This document shows, piece by piece, positions 5,995-12,543 of a DNA stretch of 12,543 bases. The notes below the pieces were generated by a model. It worked only from the letters and a program-made list of their open reading frames with translations. It was not told the DNA's origin and made no database searches. A program made the position numbers and the translations under genes. The stretch covers positions 1 through 12,543 of the forward strand of contig URUL01000059.1 in assembly GCA_900551005.1 (NCBI GenBank), in the 5' to 3' direction. How positions within the stretch are numbered: the first letter of the stretch is position 1; each line of letters opens with the position of its first letter. This DNA comes from an uncultured Ruminococcus sp. (lineage in GTDB: Bacteria; Bacillota; Clostridia; Oscillospirales; CAG-272).

Positions 5995-7269
5995 TTATCT
6001 CACCTTGGAGGCAAAGTATGCTATTCTGTCCTTGAGAGCCGGCATTTTCCGGCAGATATCGCGGGAAAACATGGAATTTGAGGGATCATCCGTAGCACAA
6101 AGCTCGTGACCGATAAGCGCATATGCCGCATCCGAAAGATGATGGAACATATCCTTTTGCATCGCCTGACAATGGAAGGACTGCCTCGGAGAATTGATAT
6201 CCTCGCCGCTTATCTGGAAGAGATTATATTTTTCGCACAGCCTCATGAGCCTGCGCAACTGATCCTCCGTATTGCGGCTCGGCATATATGTGACAGCATT
6301 GAAGCCTATCCTTGCTATCTCTCTGAAAAGCGCATCGAGATAATCGTCCTCGAATTTCTGCGTTTTCTTATCCCCCGTAACAGAATTTCCCACATCTCCG
6401 AGATAAGCATAGGCAAGTATCGCACCGCTGTCAAATACGACCTTTTCCAGCTCGTATATATCGGGACATTCCGCATAGGCATCTATATAGAATTTTTCTA
6501 CGAGATTGCTCTTCAGTGCGCCGAGAATGTCGTATTCATAATACTCGGGAACACCCGCAAGTATATGCGCGCGCACCTTTTCGGAAACGCTTATTCCCAT
6601 ATCACTTATCAGAAAACGGAGGACCTCCTCGGGCGTTTTGCAGCGTGCGGTTATCTTTTTCGTCAGTCCGTAGAGAATATGGCGTTCGGTAACGCTCCCG
6701 CCTTCATGTGCCAAGGAAAGCGGCAGAACATCGCTTTCGAAATTCAGCGTTATGCCGTAAGGCTCGGTAAGCTCCGTTATGCGCTCGCACATTTTTCTGT
6801 TGCGCTCGTTGCGCTTTATTCTGTAATAATGGAAAAAGATATTCAGCGTATCTATGTTCTGATGCGGAACGCCGTGAATGGCGACATAAGCGATGGATTT
6901 CTGATCGGGATTGTTGATCCTTCTGCCGTATAGCTCCGTATTCTGCATGGAAGCGCGGCACTCCACGCCGACCGTGACCGGCAGATCTACTATATGTGCC
7001 GCCTCGATAAATTCCTTTGCACCCGAGAGAGAATCATGGTCCATGATTCCCGCCGTGGCAAGCCCGCTCTGCCAAGCCATGTAGACGGCTTTTGTCGGCG
7101 AATATGGTGAAAATGAATATGTCGTGTGTATATGGTTATTCACGAAGCCTGTCTTTTTCGGCTCGGGAATAGTCCCTGTCATGCTGAGTGCGCGAAGTTT
7201 TGCAAGAGCCTCCAGCCTGTTTTCGACATTCGGCGAATTCAGCTCCTTTTCAAGCACTTCTCTGAACAT
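5995..7269 (-). CDS. PHP-domain predicted phosphoesterase
   Basis: Predicted metal-dependent hydrolase of the PHP superfamily, whose members mostly hydrolyse phosphoesters such as histidinol phosphate or nucleotide and sugar phosphates. The 424 residues begin with about 40 helical residues. The PHP metal motifs follow: His46 and His48 in NNHIHTTYS, Asp77-His78-Asp79 in IMDHDS and Glu103 in VGVEC. Later histidines and acidic residues (for example GEDINSPRQ near the C-terminus) probably complete the site. It is larger than a minimal PHP protein, with a central insertion of unknown role. It is the last gene of the operon, starts 18 nt after the aldolase/dehydrogenase stop and has a GGGAGGGAG ribosome site. 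The context suggests a phosphorylated sugar-type substrate, which is inference. Confidence 0.82.
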   Translation of the reverse strand: MFREVLEKELNSPNVENRLEALAKLRALSMTGTIPEPKKTGFVNNHIHTTYSFSPYSPTKAVYMAWQSGLATAGIMDHDSLSGAKEFIEAAHIVDLPVTVGVECRASMQNTELYGRRINNPDQKSIAYVAIHGVPHQNIDTLNIFFHYYRIKRNERNRKMCERITELTEPYGITLNFESDVLPLSLAHEGGSVTERHILYGLTKKITARCKTPEEVLRFLISDMGISVSEKVRAHILAGVPEYYEYDILGALKSNLVEKFYIDAYAECPDIYELEKVVFDSGAILAYAYLGDVGNSVTGDKKTQKFEDDYLDALFREIARIGFNAVTYMPSRNTEDQLRRLMRLCEKYNLFQISGEDINSPRQSFHCQAMQKDMFHHLSDAAYALIGHELCATDDPSNSMFSRDICRKMPALKDRIAYFASKVR

Positions 7270-7287
7270 TATAGTCGCTCCCTCCCG

Positions 7288-9249
7288 TCATTTCAGCATT
7301 TCCTGACCGCCTGTGACGGGCAGAGCCTGACCTGTTTCATATTCCTGCTCAACTATATAGAAGAGCGCACGCGCAATATCCTTCGGCAGACAGCCGCGAT
7401 TCAGCGGAACCTTGCTCTCGTAATAGCGGCGCACATCGTCCACCGTCTTTGCCCCGGGAACCTTGCCGGCGTTCAGATACTGAACGAAAAGTCCGCGGAC
7501 GGGATCTGACCAAAGCGGTCCGTCAAGATAATTTCCGGGACATATCGCATTTACCTTTATGCCGTAGGGAGCGAGCTCGAGAGCAAAGCTCTGTGTGAGT
7601 CCCAGACCACCGAATTTGCTTCCTGCATAGGCGAAATTCTTATTGCTTCCGGCAAGACCGGATTTGGAATTTATCTCTATGATATCCGACATATAGGCAG
7701 GCGCATATTCACGCTGAAGCTTCATGGGGCGGCTCGCATATTTTGCGCAGAGGAAATATGCCGTATAGTTGACGGCGGTGACAAGCTCAAAATTCGACTT
7801 TGTCATTTCCTCAAGCCCGCCGGCGCGGACGATGCCGGCATTATTGACGAAAATATCCAGTCCGCCGTATTCCAGTACGCATGCGTCTATCATATCAGAG
7901 ACAGACTGCTCATCGGAGACATTCGCACAGACGGCTATCGCTCTGCCGGCGCCGTATTTTTCACATGCCTCGGTCGCGAAAGCTTTTGCTCCGTCATAAT
8001 TCATATCCGCTATGGCAACGTATGCGCCTTCCTCAAGCATCGCCTCTGCGATGCCCTTGCCGAAGCCCTGCGCCGCACCCGTTACGATAGAAACCTTCTC
8101 GGAGAGGCGCTTTGTCACAGCGCCCGAGAGCGAAACCTTGGCACGGTAGCTCTCTACCTCCCAGTTCACGATAAAGCTCGTCAGCTCCTCGTCAAGCGGG
8201 AGTGCGCCGCCGAAGCTCTCGCTGTATACGGCGATATCCATGGCATCGGCAAAAACAGCCGCCGCCGTATCTGACTCCTTTTTCGTCTTTCCGCAGGCAA
8301 ACATGCCTACACCTGAAACAAAGACGATCTTCGGCGCATAGCCGTTTTTCGCCTTGTACTCGGCAAAAGCGGCTTCCGTCTTTTCGGGCAGATCCTCACC
8401 GGCTTCCACAAGAAGCGGCTCTGCCTTGCAGTATACTATATGGTCGGGTGAAAAGCTGTGCGCGATCGGCGCAAAAGCTTCTCTGCTCGAAGCAAAGGAA
8501 AGTATATCCTTATTTACGGTAAATTTAACTGCCGCCGCACCGCCCTCGCCGTAGAGCATACGAAGCTCGGGCGCAAGGCGCAGAGCCATGGCGCGGTCAT
8601 ATTCCGCATCGCTTTTTTCGGGGAAGCGCTTTATATCTTCCTTTATCTTCGCCATCGTGTCGGCGGCTGCACGGTCTATCTCCTCCGTAGTATCCGCGGC
8701 AAAGAAAATGCCGTGATTCTGGAGGAAAATGAGCTTCGGCGCACTTCCCTTTTCCGCCTTGTAAGCATCTGTTTTCTCCTTGCAAAGCGCGGCGAGAATA
8801 TATCCGGGTTTGGTGGAGCCCACCCATACCGCATCGGGGAAAAGCCTCTCGCAAACAGCTTGCCCGTCCTTGGCGCACGTGATACCGTTTACGAGTGCAG
8901 GATGAACATGGAGAACAAATTTATAGGGAAGCAGATCGTGCAGAAGAGTTTCAACACTGGGACGCTTCGCTTCCTCGCCGAAGCATTTTGCCGCCATCAT
9001 ATCGGCAAGCACCTGTGCCTCCCGCTCTGCCTCGTTTTCAGAATATTTCTTCACGAGCATGGCGGAGAGCTTTTTTCTGTCCATCTTCACAAATCCGCTC
9101 TCGCTTATCGTGGCAAGAGCCGTGCCGGAGCCTTTTATATAAAGGATATCGTCTGTCTTATATGATGTATTGCCGCCACCCGCAAGTACGAAGTCCGCAT
9201 CCGATCCGTAACGGTGTGACATTTCAATGAGTGATTTTATATCTTCCAT
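7288..9249 (-). CDS. Bifunctional class II aldolase / short-chain dehydrogenase
   Basis: The 653-residue protein has two enzymes in one chain. Residues about 1-375 are a class II aldolase/adducin unit: Glu100 in PSVETLLH, His114 and His116 in LHVHPAL, and His179 in LQNHGIF are the expected acid and zinc ligands. Residues about 385-653 are a classical short-chain dehydrogenase: cofactor loop TGAAQGFGKG (390-399), Asp415 favouring NAD, NNAG (469-472), catalytic Ser528, and Tyr541 with Lys545 in YAGSK. The architecture matches proteins annotated as rhamnulose-1-phosphate aldolase/dehydrogenase (Bacillus YuxG/RhaEW type, about 690 aa), but no other rhamnose gene is present, so the substrate is open. 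The ATG at 9249 has an AGGAGG site 8-9 nt upstream, and the gene lies 22 nt after the SorE-like gene. Confidence 0.9.
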   Translation of the reverse strand: MEDIKSLIEMSHRYGSDADFVLAGGGNTSYKTDDILYIKGSGTALATISESGFVKMDRKKLSAMLVKKYSENEAEREAQVLADMMAAKCFGEEAKRPSVETLLHDLLPYKFVLHVHPALVNGITCAKDGQAVCERLFPDAVWVGSTKPGYILAALCKEKTDAYKAEKGSAPKLIFLQNHGIFFAADTTEEIDRAAADTMAKIKEDIKRFPEKSDAEYDRAMALRLAPELRMLYGEGGAAAVKFTVNKDILSFASSREAFAPIAHSFSPDHIVYCKAEPLLVEAGEDLPEKTEAAFAEYKAKNGYAPKIVFVSGVGMFACGKTKKESDTAAAVFADAMDIAVYSESFGGALPLDEELTSFIVNWEVESYRAKVSLSGAVTKRLSEKVSIVTGAAQGFGKGIAEAMLEEGAYVAIADMNYDGAKAFATEACEKYGAGRAIAVCANVSDEQSVSDMIDACVLEYGGLDIFVNNAGIVRAGGLEEMTKSNFELVTAVNYTAYFLCAKYASRPMKLQREYAPAYMSDIIEINSKSGLAGSNKNFAYAGSKFGGLGLTQSFALELAPYGIKVNAICPGNYLDGPLWSDPVRGLFVQYLNAGKVPGAKTVDDVRRYYESKVPLNRGCLPKDIARALFYIVEQEYETGQALPVTGGQEMLK

Positions 9250-9271
9250 CCCTGTTTCCTCCTTAATCCCT

Positions 9272-10534
9272 TTATATTGCCTTGGCGTTTGCGAGCAGAT
9301 ATTTCTCCGCCTCGAGGCACCACAGACCGTTGTTTGCCTTGACTATTTCATCAAGCTTGCGAAACATCGGGGCGCTCTCTCCGAGTGCGCCGAAATCGGC
9401 GATGGCAGTCATCGGCATGGAAATATTCGTATAGGTGAGCTTCTTGCCACCCGGTATCTTCGGCAGATTCAGCGTCGTCTCGGCAACGCTGTCAAGCCCT
9501 CCGACATGCGTTATCATAGCCGCGGGATTTATCTTTCCCGCCGCCATCATCTCGAGAGACTCCAGCATATCCGCGCTGTTTCCGCCGCTTGTGCCGACGA
9601 TATGTGTGGATGCATAGTGAACATTATAGAAATTGAATTTCGCGGAAAATTCGGGATTCGTAGGTCCTGCGAAAAAGTTCAGGCATCCGTCCTTAGCGAG
9701 AAGGGCATCGCCCATTTCGACAACAGGCGCGACGGGTGCATATACGAAAACATCGTCATAGCCGTTGCCGCCCGTGAGCGAGCGCAAATAAGCCGTTGCA
9801 TCGTCGATGCCTGCCGTATTGACATACATGAGTTTTACGCCGTTTGCCGCCGCCTTCTCGGGCGAAAGAATCTGCTCGGCGCGAGCAAGTCTCGCCGCGT
9901 CTATATCCGTCACGACGACAAGTGCGGGACGGCGGTCGCAGTTTATGGCATAGTCAACAGCGCCGAGCCCCATCGGACCTGCACCGGCGAGGATCGCCAT
10001 ATTGCCGCCGCGGCGTATGCCCATCTCGTGGGTATAGCTTCCCGCCTTCGTATGATAATTTGCATGATATCCGCCGACGATGCAGGACATCGGCTCGGAA
10101 AGCGAGCCGTAGAAATATGCTTCCCCGTTATAGGGGAGCAGGCAATCCATCTCCATGACCTCATGAGGTATGACGATATACGTTGCGGCGCCGCCGATAT
10201 ACTGATAAGAATATCCGGGAGCAGCGAGACTACCCTTGTAATTGAGTGCCGTCTGAATGACAAATCTCTTGCCCACCTCATATTTATCCTTCCATTTTGC
10301 GCCCACCTCGATTATCTCGCCGCAAAATTCATGACCCACTATAACGGGATTTTCCGCCACATCATTTGGAACACGCTTATGTGCCGCACCCTGACAAGCC
10401 GCCTTATAAGTCGACATGCAGATGCTGTCCGAAAAGACATGCGCGAGTATCTCATCATCCTTTATTTCGGGAAGCTCAAACTCTTCGAGACGAAGATCTC
10501 CCACGCCGTAAAGTCTTACCGCTTTGGTTTTCAT
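9272..10534 (-). CDS. Zinc-binding alcohol dehydrogenase, SorE-like
   Basis: Medium-chain dehydrogenase/reductase family protein of 420 residues, resembling L-sorbose-1-phosphate reductase (SorE) and related polyol or sugar-phosphate oxidoreductases. The catalytic zinc site is visible: Cys39, His68-Glu69 in VGHEFCG and Glu147 in SLSEPMSC. The nucleotide fold has GAGPMG (184-189) and Asp210 at the end of the next strand, favouring NAD over NADP. The four-cysteine structural-zinc loop of classical alcohol dehydrogenases is absent (residues 91-120 contain no Cys). Length fits SorE (about 410 aa). The ATG at 10534 has an AAAGGA site. It lies 35 nt after the DUF3006 gene with no terminator between and 22 nt before the aldolase/dehydrogenase gene, so it probably shares their pathway. 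The substrate is not determined. Confidence 0.85.
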   Translation of the reverse strand: MKTKAVRLYGVGDLRLEEFELPEIKDDEILAHVFSDSICMSTYKAACQGAAHKRVPNDVAENPVIVGHEFCGEIIEVGAKWKDKYEVGKRFVIQTALNYKGSLAAPGYSYQYIGGAATYIVIPHEVMEMDCLLPYNGEAYFYGSLSEPMSCIVGGYHANYHTKAGSYTHEMGIRRGGNMAILAGAGPMGLGAVDYAINCDRRPALVVVTDIDAARLARAEQILSPEKAAANGVKLMYVNTAGIDDATAYLRSLTGGNGYDDVFVYAPVAPVVEMGDALLAKDGCLNFFAGPTNPEFSAKFNFYNVHYASTHIVGTSGGNSADMLESLEMMAAGKINPAAMITHVGGLDSVAETTLNLPKIPGGKKLTYTNISMPMTAIADFGALGESAPMFRKLDEIVKANNGLWCLEAEKYLLANAKAI

Positions 10535-10569
10535 AAAAAAATTCCTTTCTCTTGTCCGCGTCGGCGGGA

Positions 10570-10812
10570 TTATTTTTTTCTGTTTTTTCTGAGGCTTTGC
10601 ATAAGGGTGCGCACTTCTCTTGCCTTTTCTTCCGTCTCATCGCGCAGAAATTCCGCAAAAACGACCTTGTCCCCGTCGAGCTCTATTCGGAGAATATCGT
10701 TTTCATGCAGAGGAATCGAAAAATCCGATTTTTTCAAATCGTAAAAATTTCTTTCTTCATCCTCGCAAACGACAAAATCTTCTTCAAATCTGTCTATTCT
10801 GACCTTAAACAA
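10570..10812 (-). CDS. DUF3006 family small protein
   Basis: A small acidic and basic protein of unknown function. The N-terminal VRIDRFEEDFVVCEDE stretch matches the VDRFEG(D/N)-type signature of DUF3006 proteins of Firmicutes. The C-terminal third is charged and probably helical, and there is no signal peptide or membrane segment. The longest frame starts at a GTG at 10824, but that codon overlaps the AAGGAG ribosome site. I therefore prefer the TTG at 10812, 11 nt downstream of the site, which gives 80 residues beginning right before the conserved motif. It is the first gene after a strong promoter and lies 35 nt before the SorE-like gene, so it may share the transcript without sharing its function. 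Confidence 0.72.
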   Translation of the reverse strand: MFKVRIDRFEEDFVVCEDEERNFYDLKKSDFSIPLHENDILRIELDGDKVVFAEFLRDETEEKAREVRTLMQSLRKNRKK

Positions 10813-10849
10813 AGAAACCCGCACTCCTTTTTATATAATTTATACATTA

Positions 10850-10878
10850 ATTATAATATAACCCGAATTTTTATTCAA
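10850..10878 (-). promoter_or_regulatory. Sigma-A-type promoter of the DUF3006-dehydrogenase operon
   Basis: On the minus strand, TTGAAT (10878-10873), a 17-bp spacer and a perfect TATAAT (10855-10850). The predicted start is near 10843. No other promoter was seen between the DUF3006 gene and the SorE-like gene, so this may drive the whole four-gene operon down to 5995. Confidence 0.75.
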
Positions 10879-10895
10879 TAATTTTTCGCAAAAAA

Positions 10896-10925
10896 CTGTC
10901 ATTTCTGCGTTTTTTATGATATAAT
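10896..10925 (+). promoter_or_regulatory. Extended -10 promoter of ligA
   Basis: CTGTCA (10896-10901), an 18-bp spacer and a perfect TATAAT (10920-10925) preceded by TG at 10917-10918 (TGnTATAAT). It sits back to back with the divergent promoter at 10850-10878; the two -35 boxes are 17 bp apart. The ligA ATG follows about 53 nt beyond the predicted start, with GGAGGA at 10974-10979. Confidence 0.75.
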
Positions 10926-10984
10926 GGATTTATAATCGTACAAAATATACAAAAACCTATTGACGTCTATCTCGGAGGAACTCT

Positions 10985-11881
10985 ATGGAAAGTAAAAGAT
11001 ACACGGCGAAAAAACGTATAGATGAGCTTCGTGCCTTGCTTTCGCATCATGCATATCTTTACTATGTGGAGGATGCGCCGCAGATCTCGGATTATGAATA
11101 TGATAAGCTCTTTTATGAGCTCGTCGCCCTTGAGGAGCAATATCCCGAATTCGAGAGTCCCACATCGCCGACAAAGCGTGTCGGCGGAAAGGCGCTCGAC
11201 AAATTCGAAAAGGTCACGCACGCAGTCAAAATGGGCAGTCTCTCGGATGTTTTCTCGTATGAAGAGGTATATGATTTCGTAGCGAAAACAAACGAAAAGC
11301 TCGGCAAAAATGCCGTCTTTTCCGTAGAACCGAAGATAGATGGACTTTCCGTTTCGCTCGTTTATGAAAACGGCGAGTTTACGCTCGGTTCTACCCGCGG
11401 CGACGGCATCGTCGGTGAAAACGTAAGCGAAAATCTGAAAACGGTACGCACCATCCCGATGAAAACGAGAGATGCGCTTCCCCATCTCGAGGTCCGCGGC
11501 GAAGTGTATATGCCGCGTGAGGCATTCGCCGCGCTCAATGAAAAGCGCGAAGCCGAGGGCGAGCCGCTCTTTGCCAATCCGCGGAATGCCGCCGCAGGCT
11601 CGCTTCGTCAGCTCGATTCAAAGATCACCGCATCGCGACGGCTCGATATTTTCGTTTTCAATGTTCAGGCGGCAGATGGCATAGAATTTTCCTCGCATAC
11701 GGAAAGCCTCGAATATCTGAAGCGTCAGGGCTTCCATATCATCGACGGCATACGCCGTGCCTCCTCGGCAGACGAGATCATCACCGCCATAAAGGAGCTC
11801 AGCACGACAAGAGACAACCAGCCGTACGATATAGACAGCATCGAGATAAAAACGGACAGCCTCGAGAAGCAAAAAATCCTC
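10985..11881 (+). CDS. ligA: NAD-dependent DNA ligase, truncated in the adenylation domain
   Basis: Seals nicks in duplex DNA using NAD in replication and repair. About 299 residues are present: the N-terminal Ia domain (DYEYDKLFYEL near 36-46) and most of the nucleotidyltransferase domain. The active-site Lys117 is in EPKIDGLS, followed by TRGDG (137-141), the RGEVYMP motif (171-177) and ANPRNAAAGSLRQLD (197-211). The protein departs from the family after about residue 299, just past YDIDSIEIK, where TSKAPRWAIAYKF-type sequence is expected. The oligonucleotide-binding fold, zinc finger, helix-hairpin-helix and BRCT domains (a full protein is about 650-700 aa) are missing. The frame runs on into archaeal GlyA sequence. 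The start has GGAGGA 5 nt upstream. The truncation is most likely an assembly join, not a real mutation. Confidence 0.93.
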
Positions 11882-11893
11882 GAAGAAAAACCA
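11874..11893. other. Probable chimeric join, clostridial ligA to archaeal glyA
   Basis: LigA-like sequence ends at codon 299 (11879-11881) and archaeal GlyA-like sequence is clear from about 11882-11893 onward, in the same frame. The short GAAGAAAAA stretch at 11882-11890 could have served as shared sequence. G+C counted by hand in 60-base blocks is 38/60 at 11521-11580 but 24/60 at 11941-12000 and 16/60 at 12361-12420. Codons switch from CTC/CGC/GCC-rich to TTA/AGA/CCA/GTT-rich at the same point. Confidence 0.88.
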
Positions 11894-12543
11894 AAAATAG
11901 TTCTTTTCGGAGGAAGTTTATTCTTGTTCCCTCATCCTGTAAAAGAAGCTCGTGAAGCAGCTGATGAAGTTGGAGCAAAAATTATGTATGATGCAGCACA
12001 TGTTTTAGGACTTATTGCTGGAGGCCAATTCCAACAACCAATAGCTGAAGGAGCAGATTTGATGATGGGAAGTACTCATAAATCATTCCCAGGTCCACAA
12101 GGAGGAATTATTCTTTCCCACAAAGAAAACAAAGAAGTTATTGACAATGCAGTATTCCCAGGTGTTGTAAGTAACCACCACCTTCACCACTTAGCTGGTT
12201 TAGGAATTGCTTCTGCAGAAATGTTGGAATTTGGACAGGATTATGCTAAACAAATTGTTAAAAATTCTAAAGCATTAGCTCAAAGCTTATATGAACGTGG
12301 ATTTGATGTATTGTGTGAAGAATTAGGATTTACAGAATCTCACCAATTAGCTATTAATGTTTCAAATATCAGAAGTGCTAGTGATATTGCACATGATTTA
12401 GCTAATAATGATGTTATTTTAAACAAAAACCTTCTTCCTGGTGACAATGTAGATGATAGTGACAATCCGTCTGGTTTAAGAATAGGAACTCAGGAAATTA
12501 CCAGAAGAGGATTAAAAGAAAAAGAAATGGATGAAGTGGCTGA
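11882..12543 (+). CDS. glyA: Serine hydroxymethyltransferase fragment, archaeal type
   Basis: Pyridoxal-phosphate enzyme that interconverts serine and glycine with a one-carbon carrier (tetrahydromethanopterin-type in methanogens). The fragment enters mid-protein at EEKPKIVLFGG, so the N-terminal part of the gene is missing, and it is still open at the window end. Visible landmarks are GGSLFLFPHPVKE, the cofactor-binding YDAAHVLGL, and the Schiff-base lysine in STHKSFPGPQGG (codon 12080-12082). FPGVVSNHHLHH and, near the end, GLRIGTQEITRRG follow. GGSLFLFPHPVKE and the FPGPQGG loop are typical of archaeal GlyA, where bacterial proteins have THKTLRGPRGG. AT-rich codon use fits Methanobrevibacter. 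It does not belong with the ligA gene in front of it. Confidence 0.88.

Noticed and set aside
9227..10744. 505-codon open frame on the plus strand opposite the SorE-like gene
   Set aside because: It lies antisense to a gene with clear family motifs and a ribosome site. Its translation is low-complexity and rich in Arg, His, Cys and Ile with no recognisable domain. It is a shadow of the codon use of the real gene.
10880..10984. SOS (LexA) box upstream of ligA
   Set aside because: I looked for a CGAAC-N4-GTTCG-type site in the interval and found none.
10985..12543. LigA-GlyA as a genuine novel fusion enzyme
   Set aside because: Both partners are cut inside essential catalytic domains, they come from different domains of life, and composition shifts abruptly at the join. 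An assembly artefact explains all of this more simply.
1..12543. CRISPR arrays, tRNA or rRNA genes, insertion sequences
   Set aside because: No regularly spaced repeats, cloverleaf-like sequences with conserved T-loop, rRNA signatures or transposase motifs were seen on either strand.

Overview
Most of this window (about 1-11,880) looks like one stretch of chromosome from an anaerobic, moderate-GC Clostridia-type Firmicute, probably an uncultured gut or rumen lineage. The evidence is strong AGGAGG-type ribosome sites, sigma-A-like promoters with 17-18 bp spacers, a CwlD-type cell-wall amidase, a DUF3006 protein and a short archaeal-type prolyl-tRNA synthetase. No rRNA, tRNA, CRISPR array or insertion sequence was seen, and I cannot name the genus.

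Layout. Positions 1-229 are intergenic, with a perfect inverted repeat and the terminator of proS. On the minus strand, read from right to left, come an orphan membrane protein (4540-3989), a CwlD-like N-acetylmuramoyl-L-alanine amidase (3923-3180) and radA (3152-1755). These probably form one transcript from a promoter near 4760-4788 with a leader of roughly 210 nt. proS (1663-230) follows with its own promoter. Diverging from that block is a XerC/XerD-type tyrosine recombinase (4897-5940, +), which ends at a hairpin terminator shared with the next, convergent operon.

That operon (10,812 to 5995, minus strand) encodes a small DUF3006 protein, a SorE-like zinc-binding dehydrogenase, a fused class II aldolase/short-chain dehydrogenase and a PHP-domain predicted phosphoesterase. 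The last three genes are 18-22 nt apart and look like a carbohydrate or polyol (phosphate) catabolic module. The substrate is unknown, and no transporter or regulator is present in the window.

Divergent from this operon, ligA (NAD-dependent DNA ligase) starts at 10,985 behind a very good promoter. It is intact only to about 11,881, inside the adenylation domain. From there the reading frame continues without a stop into the middle of an archaeal-type serine hydroxymethyltransferase (GlyA). Base composition and codon use change abruptly to AT-rich, Methanobrevibacter-like sequence. Both genes are cut at the join, so the likeliest explanation is a metagenome assembly chimera between a clostridial and a methanogen contig, not a natural fusion. 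Anything to the right of about 11,880 should not be assigned to the same organism.

The most interesting candidates for real biology are the structured leader ahead of the orphan membrane protein, a hairpin that covers the amidase ribosome-binding site, and the dehydrogenase/aldolase-SDR/PHP operon.
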